Positions 46,801 to 59,582 are shown, counted from the stretch's first letter. The stretch is 64,000 nucleotides of DNA from Ulota crispa (GCA_963920765.1 OY987244.1:27694358-27758357), one strand, 5' to 3'. Notes: generated by a model not told the origin, from the sequence alone. Translations and numbers: made by a program.

Positions 46801-49800
46801 AACAAAGTTACAAACTACTACAATCTAGTGCCCACAAATGCAGGCAAATGTAGAATAAAAGACTTCCACCAGTCATTATTATTATTCTTACAACTACGGA
46901 TATGTACATAAATACTAATGTTGATTTTTGGAGTTTTAGTCAGATTTAGCAGTGTTTATTTAGACACTTTAAAGCTATTTACAAAAATCACACTTTCAAA
47001 AACTTTTATAACCAGAAAATCTCCCTACCAATTATTACCATTTGGGAGCAGTACTAGAAGAAGGTTAAGTCATGTCTGAAAGACAAGCATGAATGAAGCG
47101 TAAAAGGCTCTAAAAGCGACTATGCTCTAAATGCATTCCTTATCTACGAATGAGTGATATGTTCCTTCACATATTTATTACTATCATTGATGAGTTAGGT
47201 AGTCTTAAATGGTCGGTTTATGAACCTCCTACCTTACTAGAAACATGGTTTATGTATACCAAGTTTTAAAATCCACACTTGGTGTAACTATCCATTGCAT
47301 GACAAGTTACATTAAGCGTGAGTTTTAAGGCTTAGTGTACACACAAGCCAATGAGCAAGGAGATCCTAGAAACAATATAATGTCAACCAAATTAAATGTC
47401 AAAAGAATTGGTTGAAAGTAGAATCAATAAAAACCAATTAGGTTTTTGGAAAATTTCTCATTACAATGTATAAGTATATAGGCAATATCCAATGCATGCA
47501 CTTAAAAAAACTAATTGATAGTGAGAAATGCAAGATTTTTGCCAAGCAGGCTCAAAATTTCCTTAGACATTGATGGAGACCATGTTTGTACTGGTGCTTT
47601 TGTTGGGAGAGGTTTAACTATCTAAACCTCATGAACTTAAATAGAAAATAGGATAATGTTTTTGTTGGAGGTAGGTCTTGTAAAAACGGACATGTTCCTT
47701 CCCTAAAAATACGTTCACATTTAATGTTAGGAGGGGTATTAGCAATACGAATGCATTCTAAAAGTGTGTCGAAATGCATCTAATTTTTCTTTGCTATTAC
47801 CACTCTAAACATCAAGTGTGAACAGACCTTAAGATATTCTCAAATCTCCATGTGACAACAAGGTCACAAATCACGTATTAAGGAATAAGACTAAGCTTAA
47901 AAAATAACCCTAAACCAATTTGTTCAACATACCCACAACAAACATGATTATCACAATATTTGATTTGAATGTTTAGCACAGTTAGCAGTCTTTTGAGCTA
48001 CTTGAGCTAATTATGAATACCACGTTTGGGATTATAGAGTAAGTGCATAAATAAATGGATGAAAACTTACCTCATCCACAAACAAAATTGATGCTGCAGA
48101 TGCAATAGCTGAAGTAATATGTCCCAAAGAGCCAATGGGACACAATAAAGCTGCTTTTGACACAAGATTCACTGTATTTCCTTTTGAAAATGCAGCAAGC
48201 GCCGTCATTGTACCCTGCCACGTGTGTACAAAATTTTAAATATATCAAAAAAAGACAGTGTTTGAGACACAAGGCCAAGCCTAGTGGCAAAAAACTTAGG
48301 ATTGAAATGGAGCTTAAAAGCATAAAAATGAGCTCGACTTCCAAAAAAAAGGAGAAAAAGTTTGGATCATGGCCTAGAAAATGACCCAACTTGCATGTAT
48401 TTATATTATGTATATAGGATTTTTCTTTTCTTAATTTTGGCGATAGTATTTTTTTATTTCCATTAGGACTTTACATAGGACCTCAACTCTCTTGGATGTG
48501 GGATCAAGCTTAAGCCAAAATCCACCCCCCTATTTGTCTTCAAATCTAAATCTTAGATGATGCATGAATTGCCACGTTGTACAATGACTTTTTTTGGGTA
48601 ATTACAAATAGGGGCACAAAAAAGAAAAATATTACAAATAGGGGCACAGTTTCAAAATAATTACAAATATGGTCGCAATTTCAAGACCCCTTCACTAAAA
48701 TTTCCTTACTTAGGTTTGATTTAGAGAGGGTTTTAAGGTTTTTGGAAGTTAGCTAACATTTAATGTGATGTATCTAAATCAACCAATGTCTGTACCAAAA
48801 TTTTATTGAAATTTACAAAAAATGAATTGAAATTGTGCCCTATTTGTAATTATTTTGAAACTGTGCCCCTATTTGTAATATTTTTCCTTTTTGTGCCCCT
48901 ATTTGTAATTTCCCCTTTTTTTTCCTTGCACTTAAATATTTTTAAGATTATCGAGTTGGTTTTTTAAGGTTTGTGTGGCTTAAAAACACTCTCTAATATG
49001 AATATATGATTCCAAGATTATAAGAACGTTCCACCTTAAAAATTGACTTTCTCTACTCCAAAGGGTGGATTTGATTACGTGACTTGGAACAAGTAAAATG
49101 ACATTGTTAAAAAAACAACCATGATTATAAGAAGGTTTCATTTCGAGCTTATAATTTTTTTTAAAGTCTTGTCAATATTACTTGTATTCCAACCTATCAA
49201 AAAATCAAGTATGAGACAAATCCCTTGATATTTAGGGGTTTGTTCTTTGCTGATATGAATGCCAAAGCTTCAATTTGAAGTTTTTCGTGAGTCATATTCA
49301 AGGCATCTCTATTTTGCACCTACCATCTATATGAGTGGTAAATACAAGTCATCTATGGAACCAACTTGGTAGACATGAAAAACAAATATAAAAGTTGATT
49401 CAGTATATTATGCCAAATGCACTATTAGCTTACATTAAATGGAATCTTATTGGCATGTTCCACGCACCTGAGAGTAGCCAACATAATATATTTTCTGTTT
49501 GGTGCTGTCATAGACATGTTGCAACATTGTAGGCAAATCTGTTTTCACAAGATCATCCCAAGTCCAATTCCAATACGCCTGTACAAACAAAATTAGCAAC
49601 AAATAAATTCAACATGTTTTTATTTAATATACTACTAAAATCACAAGGCCCTATATAATATCACATCTTTGCTCTATGTGATATTATTACATAGGTACAA
49701 TTTGAAGACTTACTGAAATTTTTACTTTGCTTTTTATTTAACATATGAAAATCCTAATAAAATTCTAATGGTGAATACGTGACACATCAAGCACCAACCG

Positions 49801-51420
49801 CTAGTTGAACCAAAAAAACAAGTGAAAATTGCATATGCATTAAAAAAGCTACTTGACACGTAAAAACACCATAAGTGGCATTTAGTTTAGCAAGCTCAAA
49901 ATGCCTAATTACAATAAGCACCAAATGTGAAGCTTAGTGATTTCATAGAGAAGCATGTTTGTTTTGGAATTACTCAATGACATAAATAATGAGAAATGAC
50001 AAATCCATTCTTTAATTAGTCAAATTTGATCGACCTTAAAAATTTGATGATATTCAAAAAATGCACTAGAGAGTGTAGTGTAGAGTATTAACCTTGTCTT
50101 TTCGTTTACGCGTAAGGTGGCCATAAGTATAATTTGAAGTCCTTGAATTTCCAATCCACACGTCATATCCGGAATTTGCCATCTTGAAAGCCAAAGATCC
50201 TTCATTTGGGTTTAGTACCCACGTTTCTCCCCCCTTGCATCACACCCACATGCATAAACTCAAATACAAATAAACTTTCAACTCTTACATCAATTATTGG
50301 ATTTTTTTGTAGCACTTATATACCCAATGTACAAGTCACAAAAAATTGTACTTATGTGTTAATACGGATCAGTGACACCATCTCCTTGGGTATTACTAGT
50401 TGAGTAATCTTTAGGATACCATGGGGTCCACGTGGCACCACTTCAACCATCTACCTAAAAAATTTGATATTATATCATTTTTACTTTAAATATTTACATC
50501 TAAAGACAAACCTTATTAGAGAAGTTGCAAATCTATAAAGTAGCATCCTTGCACCCCAAACTAATTGATTTTTTTGACAGTGAGAATTAAATAAAATTTG
50601 TAAGTGGATAGTACCTGCATAATGCCATGGTAGAGAAAAGCAGGGCCTCTGGCTGTTTTGGGAGGAGCTGCCGTGGATATTCTTTGGACTGCAAGCAAAT
50701 ACCCGTCTGTAGTTTGGACCTGAAAAAATGACCCAAAACCCAAATATTCAAATTCCTTGAGTTACAAAACAAAGTAAGCAATAATATACATATTTGCTTT
50801 TGGCCTCTTTACATTACAAACAATAGTAATCAAGCGCAAGAGAGATAGAGAAATTGATAAAAGTATTGAATTATTTTTTAGGGGCTTTAGGGATATAAAA
50901 CTTAGATTTCGTTTTGAATGTTTTTTCTGAAGGGGTCCTAGAACTACACTAAGTTGCCCACACTAATTTCTTGATATTTTACACTATATAAATATTTATT
51001 GATACTATAATATTTTTCATCAATGAGCATTGCAATAATATAAAAAATAACAACAAATAGTACTTGATAAATACAACGGAATTGCAAAAAAAACTAACTA
51101 ACTTTGTTTAGACCATAAAAAATGTGAAATTCTAATATTTGAAGAGTTACATGGGCCTGCAAGTGACCAAACAATAAGTCATGAGGTAACTTTCCAAGAT
51201 AAGGCAACCTAAATGCACTATTTAGTGTAGACAAGTAAATAGTGATGCTTACCTTTTCTTCAGTGCACTTGTATTGGGCAGGGTTCACAAAGGTCTTACA
51301 AAAACCAGTGTTGGGTGAGGGCGAAGGGCTTTTAGCATCAACACCGGCACGTGTCAGCAGCAGGACGACTGCCATGGCCAGCAGAGCCATCGACACCTGC
51401 TTCAACATTCTGGACGCCAT
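43855..51420 (-). CDS. Gastric/lysosomal acid lipase-like triacylglycerol lipase (plant AB-hydrolase lipase family)
   Basis: Nine minus-strand exons in transcript order, 51420-51253, 50719-50615, 50233-50093, 49578-49468, 48214-48071, 46720-46680, 46400-46318, 45373-45278, 44156-43855, give 396 residues, the normal family length. It should hydrolyse ester bonds of acylglycerols or sterol esters in the secretory pathway, vacuole or apoplast. Residues 1-29 form a signal peptide (hydrophobic core about 11-23). The lid-side motifs GYLLAVQRI, LYHGIMQ and GYDVWIGNSR follow. The nucleophile elbow GYSQG puts Ser174 at the exon 4-5 border, and the other likely triad members are Asp344 (GGQDALAD) and His373 (YAHADF). 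Exon 6 is a 41-base micro-exon. The exon 7 acceptor at 46401 was chosen because it alone keeps the phase; an LDEM-repeat frame just upstream is intronic. Introns are rich in transposon remains. Confidence 0.93.
46406..46500. repeat. 24-bp minisatellite at a lipase splice acceptor
   Basis: About four copies of a 24-base unit (CATTTCATCCAACATTTCACATAA on the plus strand, given here only in outline) lie immediately upstream of the exon 7 acceptor in the lipase gene. On the minus strand they stay open and would read as repeated EMLDEMLC, because the unit is a multiple of three. The phase of exon 6 excludes them from the normal protein. Confidence 0.85.
48596..48915. mobile_element. 320-bp palindromic MITE (AATTACAAATAGGGGC family, copy 2) in a lipase intron
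   Basis: It starts GGGTAATTACAAATAGGGGC and ends GCCCCTATTTGTAATTTCCCC, with three inward sub-repeats on each side, as in the copy at 27100. It lies in the intron between lipase exons 4 and 5. Both flanks are T-rich, so a duplication cannot be judged. Confidence 0.8.
50947..51227. mobile_element. Inverted-repeat element (CACTAAATAGTGCATTTAGG family, copy 1) in lipase intron 1
   Basis: The right end reads GCAACCTAAATGCACTATTTAGTG. The left end, CACTAAGTTGCCCACACTAATT, is the inverse with about 12 bases lost. The interior matches the copy at 52820-53125 (shared AGTGACCAA and GTCATGAGGTAACT-type blocks). It lies only 25 bases from the exon 1 donor. Family assignment is open. Confidence 0.65.
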
Positions 51421-52819
51421 GCCTACCTAGTCAGATTTTTTTATATTATTACTATTTAATTTAGAGCCTCACTCTACCCTTGCAAGACCAGAGATTGGTG
51501 GAGAAATTTACAAAAATACACATTTCATTGTTGGAACAACTTTAATTTCAATAGAAAGAACGGAGAACAATGCAAGTGTTGGTGGAAAAATGTGATTAGA
51601 ATTGAACAATGTGTGTGAAGGTGAGCCCAATTACGATTTATAGTTGTAGTGGGGAAAATCTTGTAATTTACTAGTAATTTTAAGTTCTATAGTTTTAACT
51701 CAAGTAAGTGTACTCTTTGGTCTTTAGAAGTGGGCTCGTTCAATATGTTTTTTGCTATTAATGCTATGTTCATCTTGGGTTTAGAGGTTGCAACTCACGA
51801 TTGAAATTTTGAAAATTTTATTTATGGGATAGTTCGCTTTTACTTTAATTTTATTACCACCCTACAGACTTCATGTCATAGATAATTTAGAAATCACTCT
51901 TAACTAGCACATAGCTTGACAATCATTTATAGTGATTAGAGTTACTCTTACACTTTGCAGGACAAGATGAACAAAATAGAATCTCAATATTACTTGCTCA
52001 AAGTTATTATTAGTCCATGATGCCTAGTTTGAGTGAACTTGTCCTTTACGGGTGAAATTCACAGTGGAAGGAAGTTACAAAAGTCTGCTAAGTTAATCTT
52101 AGCTCTTCTATATTAAGTTACTAAATGATAGACTTTATTTACAGTAAGAGAGGAAGAGCTCTAACTAGGGTTTTGTTCGTTTTCTTCATTCAATTGTTTT
52201 TTGAAAAATATTATCAAAGTAATCTAAAAATAGGAGCCTACATAAAAGAGAACAAAATTGGCACAAAACAAACTACTTTGTACAGCATAGCACAAATTCA
52301 CGTTCAAACATGTGGAAAAATACGGAATTTTTTTAGCATTGATTTAACCTTTGCTTACACAAGATAGAAATCAGTACAGATGTATGGCGTTAATAATTGG
52401 CATTATTGAATTGTTTGTCATGTTCTAAAAATCGATTTGACAAGGACAGGAGGTTGAAGGGTGGTTCTGATTTTAAAGCAAAAGTTTAAGTGATTCAAGG
52501 TTGGAACCGAAGTTTTAAACTAAAAATGAATATTGAGTTTAGAGCACAAAGACTACTAGAAGATTTAGACCTACTTCAAAGATCTACTATTTATAAAACC
52601 TCTATTACTTTGTTCAGCTCACTTATCATTCTTGTTTCATATGTCACTTTCAAACCAAAGCTAAACAAATAGATTCACAATTGAAGATTCAAGTGAGGGA
52701 ATAATTTTACTTGAGTTTTCATAGTTATAACACAAAGTGAAATACAGAATCATCTTGCTACATGGTTATTGCTTATACAACGTGCAATTTTTAGAAAGTT
52801 GCTCCAATAAAGACATACA
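51421..52819. promoter_or_regulatory. upstream region of the lipase gene
   Basis: On the minus strand a TATAAAT motif lies at 51636-51642, about 215 bp upstream of the start codon, which would give a leader of about 190 bases. The rest is AT-rich without recognisable genes; a 70-80 codon open stretch at 52125-52367 shows no domain. Confidence 0.4.
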
Positions 52820-53125
52820 ATACTCTGAATATTGCGTTTAGGTTGCCCCATACTAATTTCTCAACAATTCGTACTATATAAATATTTACCGCTGCTACAG
52901 TATTTTTCATCAAAAATTGCTGCAACAAACCATTTTTAGAGGGCCTATCAACAACAATGAAGCTGAAAAAAGACAAACTAGTGGCTTCCAAGTCATAAAT
53001 CATGTGAAATCTAAATATTTAGTGAGTTGCATGGGCTTCCAAGTGACCAAGTGATGAATCATGAGGTAACTCACGAGGGTAAGGCAACCTAATTGTCAAG
53101 ACAACCTAAATGCAATATTTAGTGT
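52820..53125. mobile_element. Inverted-repeat element (CACTAAATAGTGCATTTAGG family, copy 2)
   Basis: The left part TTGCGTTTAGGTTGCC and the right part GACAACCTAAATGCAATATT are inverted partners. The interior resembles the copy in lipase intron 1, and the left end also matches the element cut off by the window end at 63821. It has no coding sequence. Confidence 0.65.
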
Positions 53126-53587
53126 AGTGAGTACTTCAAAGCCCAACATCCAACTATAGAATACCTATTCTAGACAAAATCCAAACAAGTCACTTACTTG
53201 AAGATGATTGACAAAACGCCACTTGCAAAAGCACAATTGTGCTCTAATATTGAAGCTCCAAATATCGATGCCAAGCCTAAATTTACATTGAACACCACAA
53301 CCCCTGAAAATGTCACAAAACAAGCAAAAATGTCAAAGTGCTATTATTGCTACTTCAATAAAAGTTCATCCCAATTTTGTCACAACTGTGCTACGCATTC
53401 CAGTTTATAAGAAAGCATGTTTATATTAACTCTATTCATTAACATAAAACAATAAGAAGCTTTTACATATAAAACAACCAAACCCATTGATTGACAAAAA
53501 AAATTGGAAGGTTTCACTAAATTGTTACTCATTCTAATGTGACGCTTTCTCACAAAAATTACAATGGAATATCAATCAGGGTAACAT

Positions 53588-53919
53588 TTTAGGAAAATTT
53601 TGATGGATACCCTTGAAGTTTGCAATAGTTGTACAGATGCCCTTGGTTTATCAGAAATTGCACAAATACCCTTAGACCATGATTTTTAAATATTTGTTGA
53701 GTTGTGCATGCCACTTCTTTCATGATTAATGTTGAACTAAGGAGTGTAACAAAATAACAAGACCAAAAAAACGTGTGCACAACGGAGAAGGAACTGACAT
53801 GCACAACAAAACAAATGCCTAATAATTATGATCCGAGGGTATTTGTGCAATTTCTGAAAAACCAAGGGCATCAATACAGATATTGCAAACTTTAGGGGTA
53901 TCCATCAAATTTTCCCTTA
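53588..53919. mobile_element. 332-bp palindromic MITE (AAATTTTGATGGATACCC family)
   Basis: The left end TTAGGAAAATTTTGATGGAT and the right end ATCCATCAAATTTTCCCTTA are inverse partners. Inner blocks AAATTGCACAAATACCCT and its complement also pair. Fragments of the same family occur at about 56349-56430, 58021-58065 and 58537-58560, so it is a repeated family in this locus. Confidence 0.75.
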
Positions 53920-55560
53920 ATTTGATTTAACGTGGAATCTCTGAGCTCGTGGTTGTGACAAATACTTGAACTCCTGCAGGTGTGGCTAAAGTCTAAATCC
54001 TAGACACTATATCCTGCAAATTGTATTCTGTACAAACACTGAGAAAGCTATCCAAAAAGACGAAGCGGAGAAAACAAAGTTGCTAAGGCGGTTCCTGGCA
54101 ATATTTGCTGTGAATCACAGCTAGTTTACATCTCGTTCTACAAACAGACAGCAACACGCACTTGCAGAGTCTCAAAGCCCAAAACTCTGCTTCTAAAAGG
54201 CAAAGTGTTACAAGCGTTGCTCAGTCAGATGTACAGAGAAAATAACGAGCTTTGCAACTTTGCGATGTGTTTCTAGTAATAAAGTACTTGATGGTTGCAA
54301 AGAAAGGACTTGATCGTTTGTGTAATGAAAGCTTGGATGGCGTTACAAACAAAAAGCTCAGTCCTCTTTACGAGCCTGTAAAGGTCGGCGGAAGAATTAA
54401 GATAGTTTGCGAGTAATCACCTTAGTTTTTGTGTAAAAACGAGCTGGTAACTTGAGGCAGCTTGGGCCAAAACCTGCAACACCACCATTGATCATATGCA
54501 CATCGTTACGATACTATCAACGCCGAGCTAGACTGGTGTAGATACTACCGATAAACACTGAGTGCACAAAAGCAGACATGGCGAGTAACCTACTTCTAAG
54601 CATGCCTAATTTGAATAACTGTTGCAACTCGTACTGTTCGACAGAAAAACGGTGAACTCTGAAAGAAGGAGGAGCTGCATTGCGCTTACCTCAGATTGCG
54701 TACTGAATGCAGAAGGTGATGAAGAACTGCAACTGTGATCGATGCAGGCAATACGCACTTTGAAAAGTGAGGCTTGGCAGGGCAGTTCAAGGATGAGTCT
54801 TGCTAGAGGTAGAGCGGTGCATTAGCGGTACAGCGCTACAATCAGAGAGCTTTGGGGAGGGCGTAGACAGAGAAACACTAGCGGTGGTTCTAAATTTGGA
54901 GAACTAACTTACTGAAGAACTACTAAGCTTAGTGACTTTTACATGCTTTCCTTGCATTCAATGTGGAAGAAGGAGCCAGTGTGGTCTGTGGAACTTCGGA
55001 GGTGCAAAGGGGCAAGTACCAATGCACAGCGGTTTCACACTACACACACACATCATCATTTTCATAACTAGCTAAAACCTCTCATAAACCCTGAGTGCCA
55101 AATGTGCTAAAATTTCAAACTTCGCACTGATATGTACATTCATTTTTGGTTTTGTTCAGGTTTGTGAAACTTTAGCCTCGTTTGTGAACATGGCCTGCTA
55201 TCCTAATGCATTTGAATGCTAACACGTTTTTCAGAATTTAGATGAGAATTGCCAGAAATTGTATTCTAGCAGTCAGAGTAACCATACTAAGCTTATGGTG
55301 AGAGCGACCAAGCCATTGTAAGCTTAGAAGCTCGAATTTGCAAGAATTATTTGCTAGGTGGGAGGTACGTGAGTGATGGGGGGGGTGTGTGCCTGGGAAG
55401 TCGCAGCAGCAGCTCAAGAGGACTGTGGCGAGAGGTGGAGGATGGTGATAGGCCAGCCCAGCAGCAGCGGCGGCATTGATGAGCAGTGCCTGCAACGGTG
55501 CCTTCAGAATCTCTGCCCTGCCCTGCCCTTGCCTGAGATGACTGCCACTTCCTGACGACG
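53920..55560. other. GC-elevated region of unknown function
   Basis: This stretch has the base composition of exons or leaders, but no long reading frame. On the minus strand a 40-codon open segment ends in a good donor (CTGAG followed by GTAAGC, about 54700), and a later segment begins after a good acceptor (GTTGCAG, about 54480) and reads FGPSCLKLPARFYTKTK before a stop. A spliced transcript on the minus strand is thus possible. A strongly GC-rich island lies at about 55370-55560. No family is recognised. Confidence 0.35.
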
Positions 55561-56644
55561 CGGTGGTTTCATACCTTACCTACGGAGGAGTACCAGAGCT
55601 CCCCCGTTGTGAGGCTTAGCTTACGTTTAGCAAACCTTCTCCTAATAATTCTGGTTTTCTTGCTCACCAAACTGCAAATCTCATGGTCTCAAATTCGAAG
55701 TTTCAGGATATCTTAGAAGCAAGCTTAAGGTAGACACACCCATTCTTGATCAGTCCCCAATTTTGCACCCTATGTCATAGGATTTCACTACACACTATTG
55801 AACCCATAGTGCTTCATTACTACTTGCACAAGCAAATCCTTTCAAGCTGTCACATGTGAGTTGCTAAGTTATTTTTGGAGGGTTGGGATCAGGGGTTTTT
55901 TATTTGTACTGTAGCATTGTTATGTGCCATCTCAAGTGAGGAGCATTTTGTAAGGGACAACACTGCATTCAATAATATGGAACCTGACTATAGCAAATTT
56001 GGCGTTATAATGCTAGAAAAAAAAATTGTGGCTAGGATTGGGACCATCAAGTGCCATTATACTCGGAACACATCCAAGCAATTTTAAGGTTAGTCTAGAA
56101 TTGCTATTAGGGACCCTCTGAGGTGCAACTTTGCCCTTTAATATAAAATAATGTACAATACTTTTTCCCACAAAAATTAAGTTCCATGATAGCTTGTTGA
56201 AAGACTAACCCAACAAAAAAAAAGTTTCTGAATTTTTTGGGACCTTGAGGTACCTCAAACCCTTGAACAGTCAAGTATGGTTGTGTCTACCTTACTAGTG
56301 TTTTAACCCTCAAAACCATGGTTGTCACATTGAAAATTATGGTCCTAAGATGTTTGTGCAATTTCTGAAATACCAAAGATATGTATATAAATATCCCAAA
56401 CTTCAAAAATATCCATAAAATATCCCTTCATACAAATACTATTTAGGTTAGTTTTTGTTGAAGTATAGTAAGTGGTAGTTATGGGTGCTCATCCCTTATT
56501 GAACAAGCAACATAGGTAAAAGATTTATGATAATCTTTAGCATCAAAAAGGCTAAGAACATACATGAGGGTGCTACTGCAACTTGCCACTCAACCATCAC
56601 AATGAGATATGAGTGACATGAAATCTCAAACTTTTTTCACCTAT
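55561..56644. other. intergenic DNA without recognisable gene
   Basis: AT-rich sequence. The only named content is a half copy of the AAATTTTGATGGATACCC family near 56349-56430. No reading frame is convincing. Confidence 0.5.
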
Positions 56645-56838
56645 CACTAGAAGAAAGACAAGGATAAATGACTAGGTCACTAGAACTGCCTTGCAACTGC
56701 ACAACAACTCCACAACATTTGCACAACTACAATCTAGTCGTGCAATTGTTGTGCAATTGTTTGTGGAGTTGCAAGGCAATTTTGGTGACCTAGTTGTTGT
56801 GATTTGTGGAGTTGTTTATTCTTATTTTTCTTCTAGTG
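56645..56838. mobile_element. Miniature CACTA element, 194 bp
   Basis: The ends CACTAGAAGAAA and TTTCTTCTAGTG are exact inverses. TAT flanks both sides (56642-56644 and 56839-56841), the expected 3-bp duplication. The interior folds on itself and holds repeated TTGCACAAC and TTGTGGAGTT motifs. An open stretch that crosses its right end is fortuitous. Confidence 0.82.
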
Positions 56839-57140
56839 TATTGAGCTATCTTCAAATATTGCTCTCAATTTTGCTTAGATGTCTTGTCTACTCACAAATA
56901 TGCAATGCCTAGTTACCTACTAGATTAATTGTGCACTTCCTTGTGGCATTGCATATTGGATTTTTGAATAGCTACCAATGTCCTATAATGGTGTTCCTAG
57001 CTTCCACAAGAAAATTACATTTCCAAGTTAATTGAATTCCCGCATTGAGTAACTTGATTCCACAAAAAAATCTATTTAAGAACACTGTATAGAAATTTAA
57101 CAAGTGTGTGCATCAAATTATTTCTAAAAACAGGTGATTG

Positions 57141-57398
57141 AACACCATATTTGTTATAATGAGAGTTTTCCAGTGAAATAAGAGTAATTTAAAGGAAATA
57201 CAACTTGAAATTACAAAGTTTTAGGGCAATTTGACAAAAGGTTTCAAGTCAATTAAGCTAAATTGACATAAAACCTTTCAGATTTGACTTGAAATTGAAA
57301 GGTTTTATGTCAATTTAACTCAATTTGAGCTAAAAAATCTCATTTTAATGTTTATTTTTGAGAGGTCCTCATTCTCTCATTATAACAAATATGGTGTT
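57141..57398. mobile_element. 258-bp MITE with AACACCATATTTGTTATAAT ends
   Basis: The first 25 bases are exactly inverted at the right end (ATTATAACAAATATGGTGTT). A second inner pair, AAACCTTTCA-type blocks around 57260-57310, forms an internal hairpin. Flanks TGATTG and TGATGTG do not give a clear duplication. Confidence 0.75.
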
Positions 57399-58149
57399 TG
57401 ATGTGATTTTTGGAAGATCATTTTTTTTGAGGGAAACTAACTTTTGCAAAGGATTTGAAAAACATTAAGGAAAACTTGATTGAGACCATTCTATCTTGCA
57501 ATTTTTTAATAAATATTGATTTTTTGGAACTTTCTCATATACCCTTGAGAATATTAGGGGTTTACTATTTTTAGAGAGCTCAAGGAATGACTTACTTTTG
57601 GATTTGAAAATCATATTTTGAACATAGTGTTGTCAAATTGTTTCTCTTTGGTGTCAAAGGGCATTGGCATTTGGGCATCACATTGTCAATGTTTCATTTC
57701 TTTGTACGCACATATATTAATTGCTACTTGTTATATGGCAAATGGTGAAGCCTAAGCAGCTCTTGCAACTGCATTAGGCATGTGCCACAATGTTGTCACT
57801 TGTGCACACAAGTAAATTGTCTTTTGGTAAATAAAAATATTGATAATTGTCCCTTCTCCAAAACCCTTTCAAGGCAAGATTTTATTTAGTACTATAGATG
57901 AACAGTAGGTCTCCTAAGTATGGAGAGTTTTTCAAGGGAGGTAGATGCATTGGCCAAAATCAAATAAGACAACTTCAAATCCAGCCTAATAAGACCCCAA
58001 AAAAACTGTGCTTCAAGGATATTCTCACAATTTCCTAAAAATCAAGGACATCCATCAAAAATATTAGTTCTAGAGCAACCTCAATGGTGAGGCTATAATT
58101 GAACACAATAACAAAGCCTATAGTCTACTCTTGTAAAAACCACATCTTA
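57399..58149. other. intergenic DNA without recognisable gene
   Basis: AT-rich sequence. Short open stretches only; no recognisable element apart from a fragment of the AAATTTTGATGGATACCC family at the end. Confidence 0.5.
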
Positions 58150-58740
58150 TTGTGAGTGAGAGCACCCAATGGAACCTAATAATCTAGGTTCAATGACATA
58201 GCTAACACGAAATTGACACAAGAGCTTACACACATATTGACAAAATATGTTACATTCATGGACCCATTGGCTGAAATTAGAGAAGCGCATGATGAGGTCA
58301 CTCTTTAAAATATGGAGAACAAACATGCTATCTTTTGACATGGAGTGGGATCTTTGCTTCACTTGACGAGCACAATAACCATCTGCAAAATACTGCTTTA
58401 AAATTCTCTTGTGGTGCACACTCCAAATAGATGTGTTGATTATTGCTTCCATTAGGTCCATTTTTTCTTGATTCCTCCATTTTACTGATACACAATCCCA
58501 TGGAGCGGCCAGTGAGGCTGCTCTTACATACTAAAATGGTGTCCATCAAATTTTCCCAAAACATTAATGTGGGAAGCTGCTGTCCACATATGGGTACTTG
58601 AATTTGCAGTAGCTAGTAGTTGACCAGGAGGGGCCAGCATGATTGTGGGGTTAGATTGTTCACACTCACACGCAGTGGCCGGTGCTCTTAGTGCAGACGG
58701 TGGCCGTGAGCAAAGGGCGTTATCATTTTTTTGCACTTAT
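58150..58740 (-). pseudogene. Possible degenerate Ty1/copia gag fragment
   Basis: Three overlapping minus-strand frames can be read in sequence only with frameshifts. They give KFDGHHF, then KSSLTGRSMG, then a segment with AIINTSIW and HSMSKDSMF. This order resembles the start of copia gag proteins: a short 'FDG.NF..W' block, a linker, and a helix-rich part. No integrase, reverse transcriptase or LTR is seen nearby. The resemblance is weak, and ordinary intergenic DNA cannot be excluded. Confidence 0.3.
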
Positions 58741-59582
58741 TTTGGACAGTGCAAAAAAAAACAATCTTTTGCTGGAGTGACAGCTATTTACATCCGCAAA
58801 TATGTATGCTGTATGCAAAATATGGATGAGAAATTATCCCTTTGTCAAAACTAATTCATATTCATTAAGAAATGGTAATGTTATCTCAAGGTCTTGGAAC
58901 AACCCAGCGATTTCATCCATTGCAAAGTGGAAGAGTATATTGTCAAATACCGCTCAAAACAATTGTACCAGTTTTGAGCAAAAAGTAGCCCCAATAAAAA
59001 CGTAGCTCTAAGCATATTTGAAGTGGCACCAAAAAAAAAGAGGGCAAGAGGGCTTTGCCCTTGTAGCATTGTGGCTTGTTCAATAGTTTTTAGTGACTTG
59101 TTCTCTAAATGGGGTACCTACTCAAACTTCCTTTACATAACTTCTCTTGATACAAGGCCTTCTCCCCATTATAAATTGTTTGGGGAAATTTTGGAAGCAA
59201 TCACACATCTAGAAAGTTTGATTCTAAAAAGTATGCATGATACCATAATACCTCCAAATCATCATGGCCAAGTACAATCTAAATTTGCCTTCATAGTCCG
59301 CGATTAAACAAGTATGATATTTATGTTTAAAAGAAAAGAAAAAAGCAATAAAACGGATGATTGTGTATTTCCATCTGGAAGAAGTTGCTGCAAAAAAATG
59401 AATTAACGTGCATTCCTATGAGAAAGAGGAAAATTTTGGAGTGAGAATCCCAAAAAGAGTCCACATAACAAAACAACAGGTATTTGCATTCAAAAAATTT
59501 AACGCAAATGCACCACTCTATTTGGGTTTTTTACAATTATCACATTTGGGACCCCTTGACGTGGACATGTCAGTGTGTATTG
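58741..59582. other. intergenic DNA without recognisable gene
   Basis: A 94-codon open stretch at 59023-59307 starts MAPKKKRARG, like a nuclear signal, but the rest shows no domain and no splice context, so I do not call it a gene. Nothing else is recognised. Confidence 0.4.

Noticed and set aside
55238..55495. 85-codon minus-strand frame with Ala and Pro runs
   Set aside because: It starts at a TTG rather than ATG, and the residue bias follows from the GC-rich island. The opposite strand is open as well.
56691..56912. 73-codon frame crossing the right end of the miniature CACTA element
   Set aside because: The frame spans transposon and flank, so it cannot be an old gene.
59023..59307. 94-residue protein starting MAPKKKRARG
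   Set aside because: Only the first residues look meaningful. The rest has no domain and the AT-rich context lacks promoter or splice signals.
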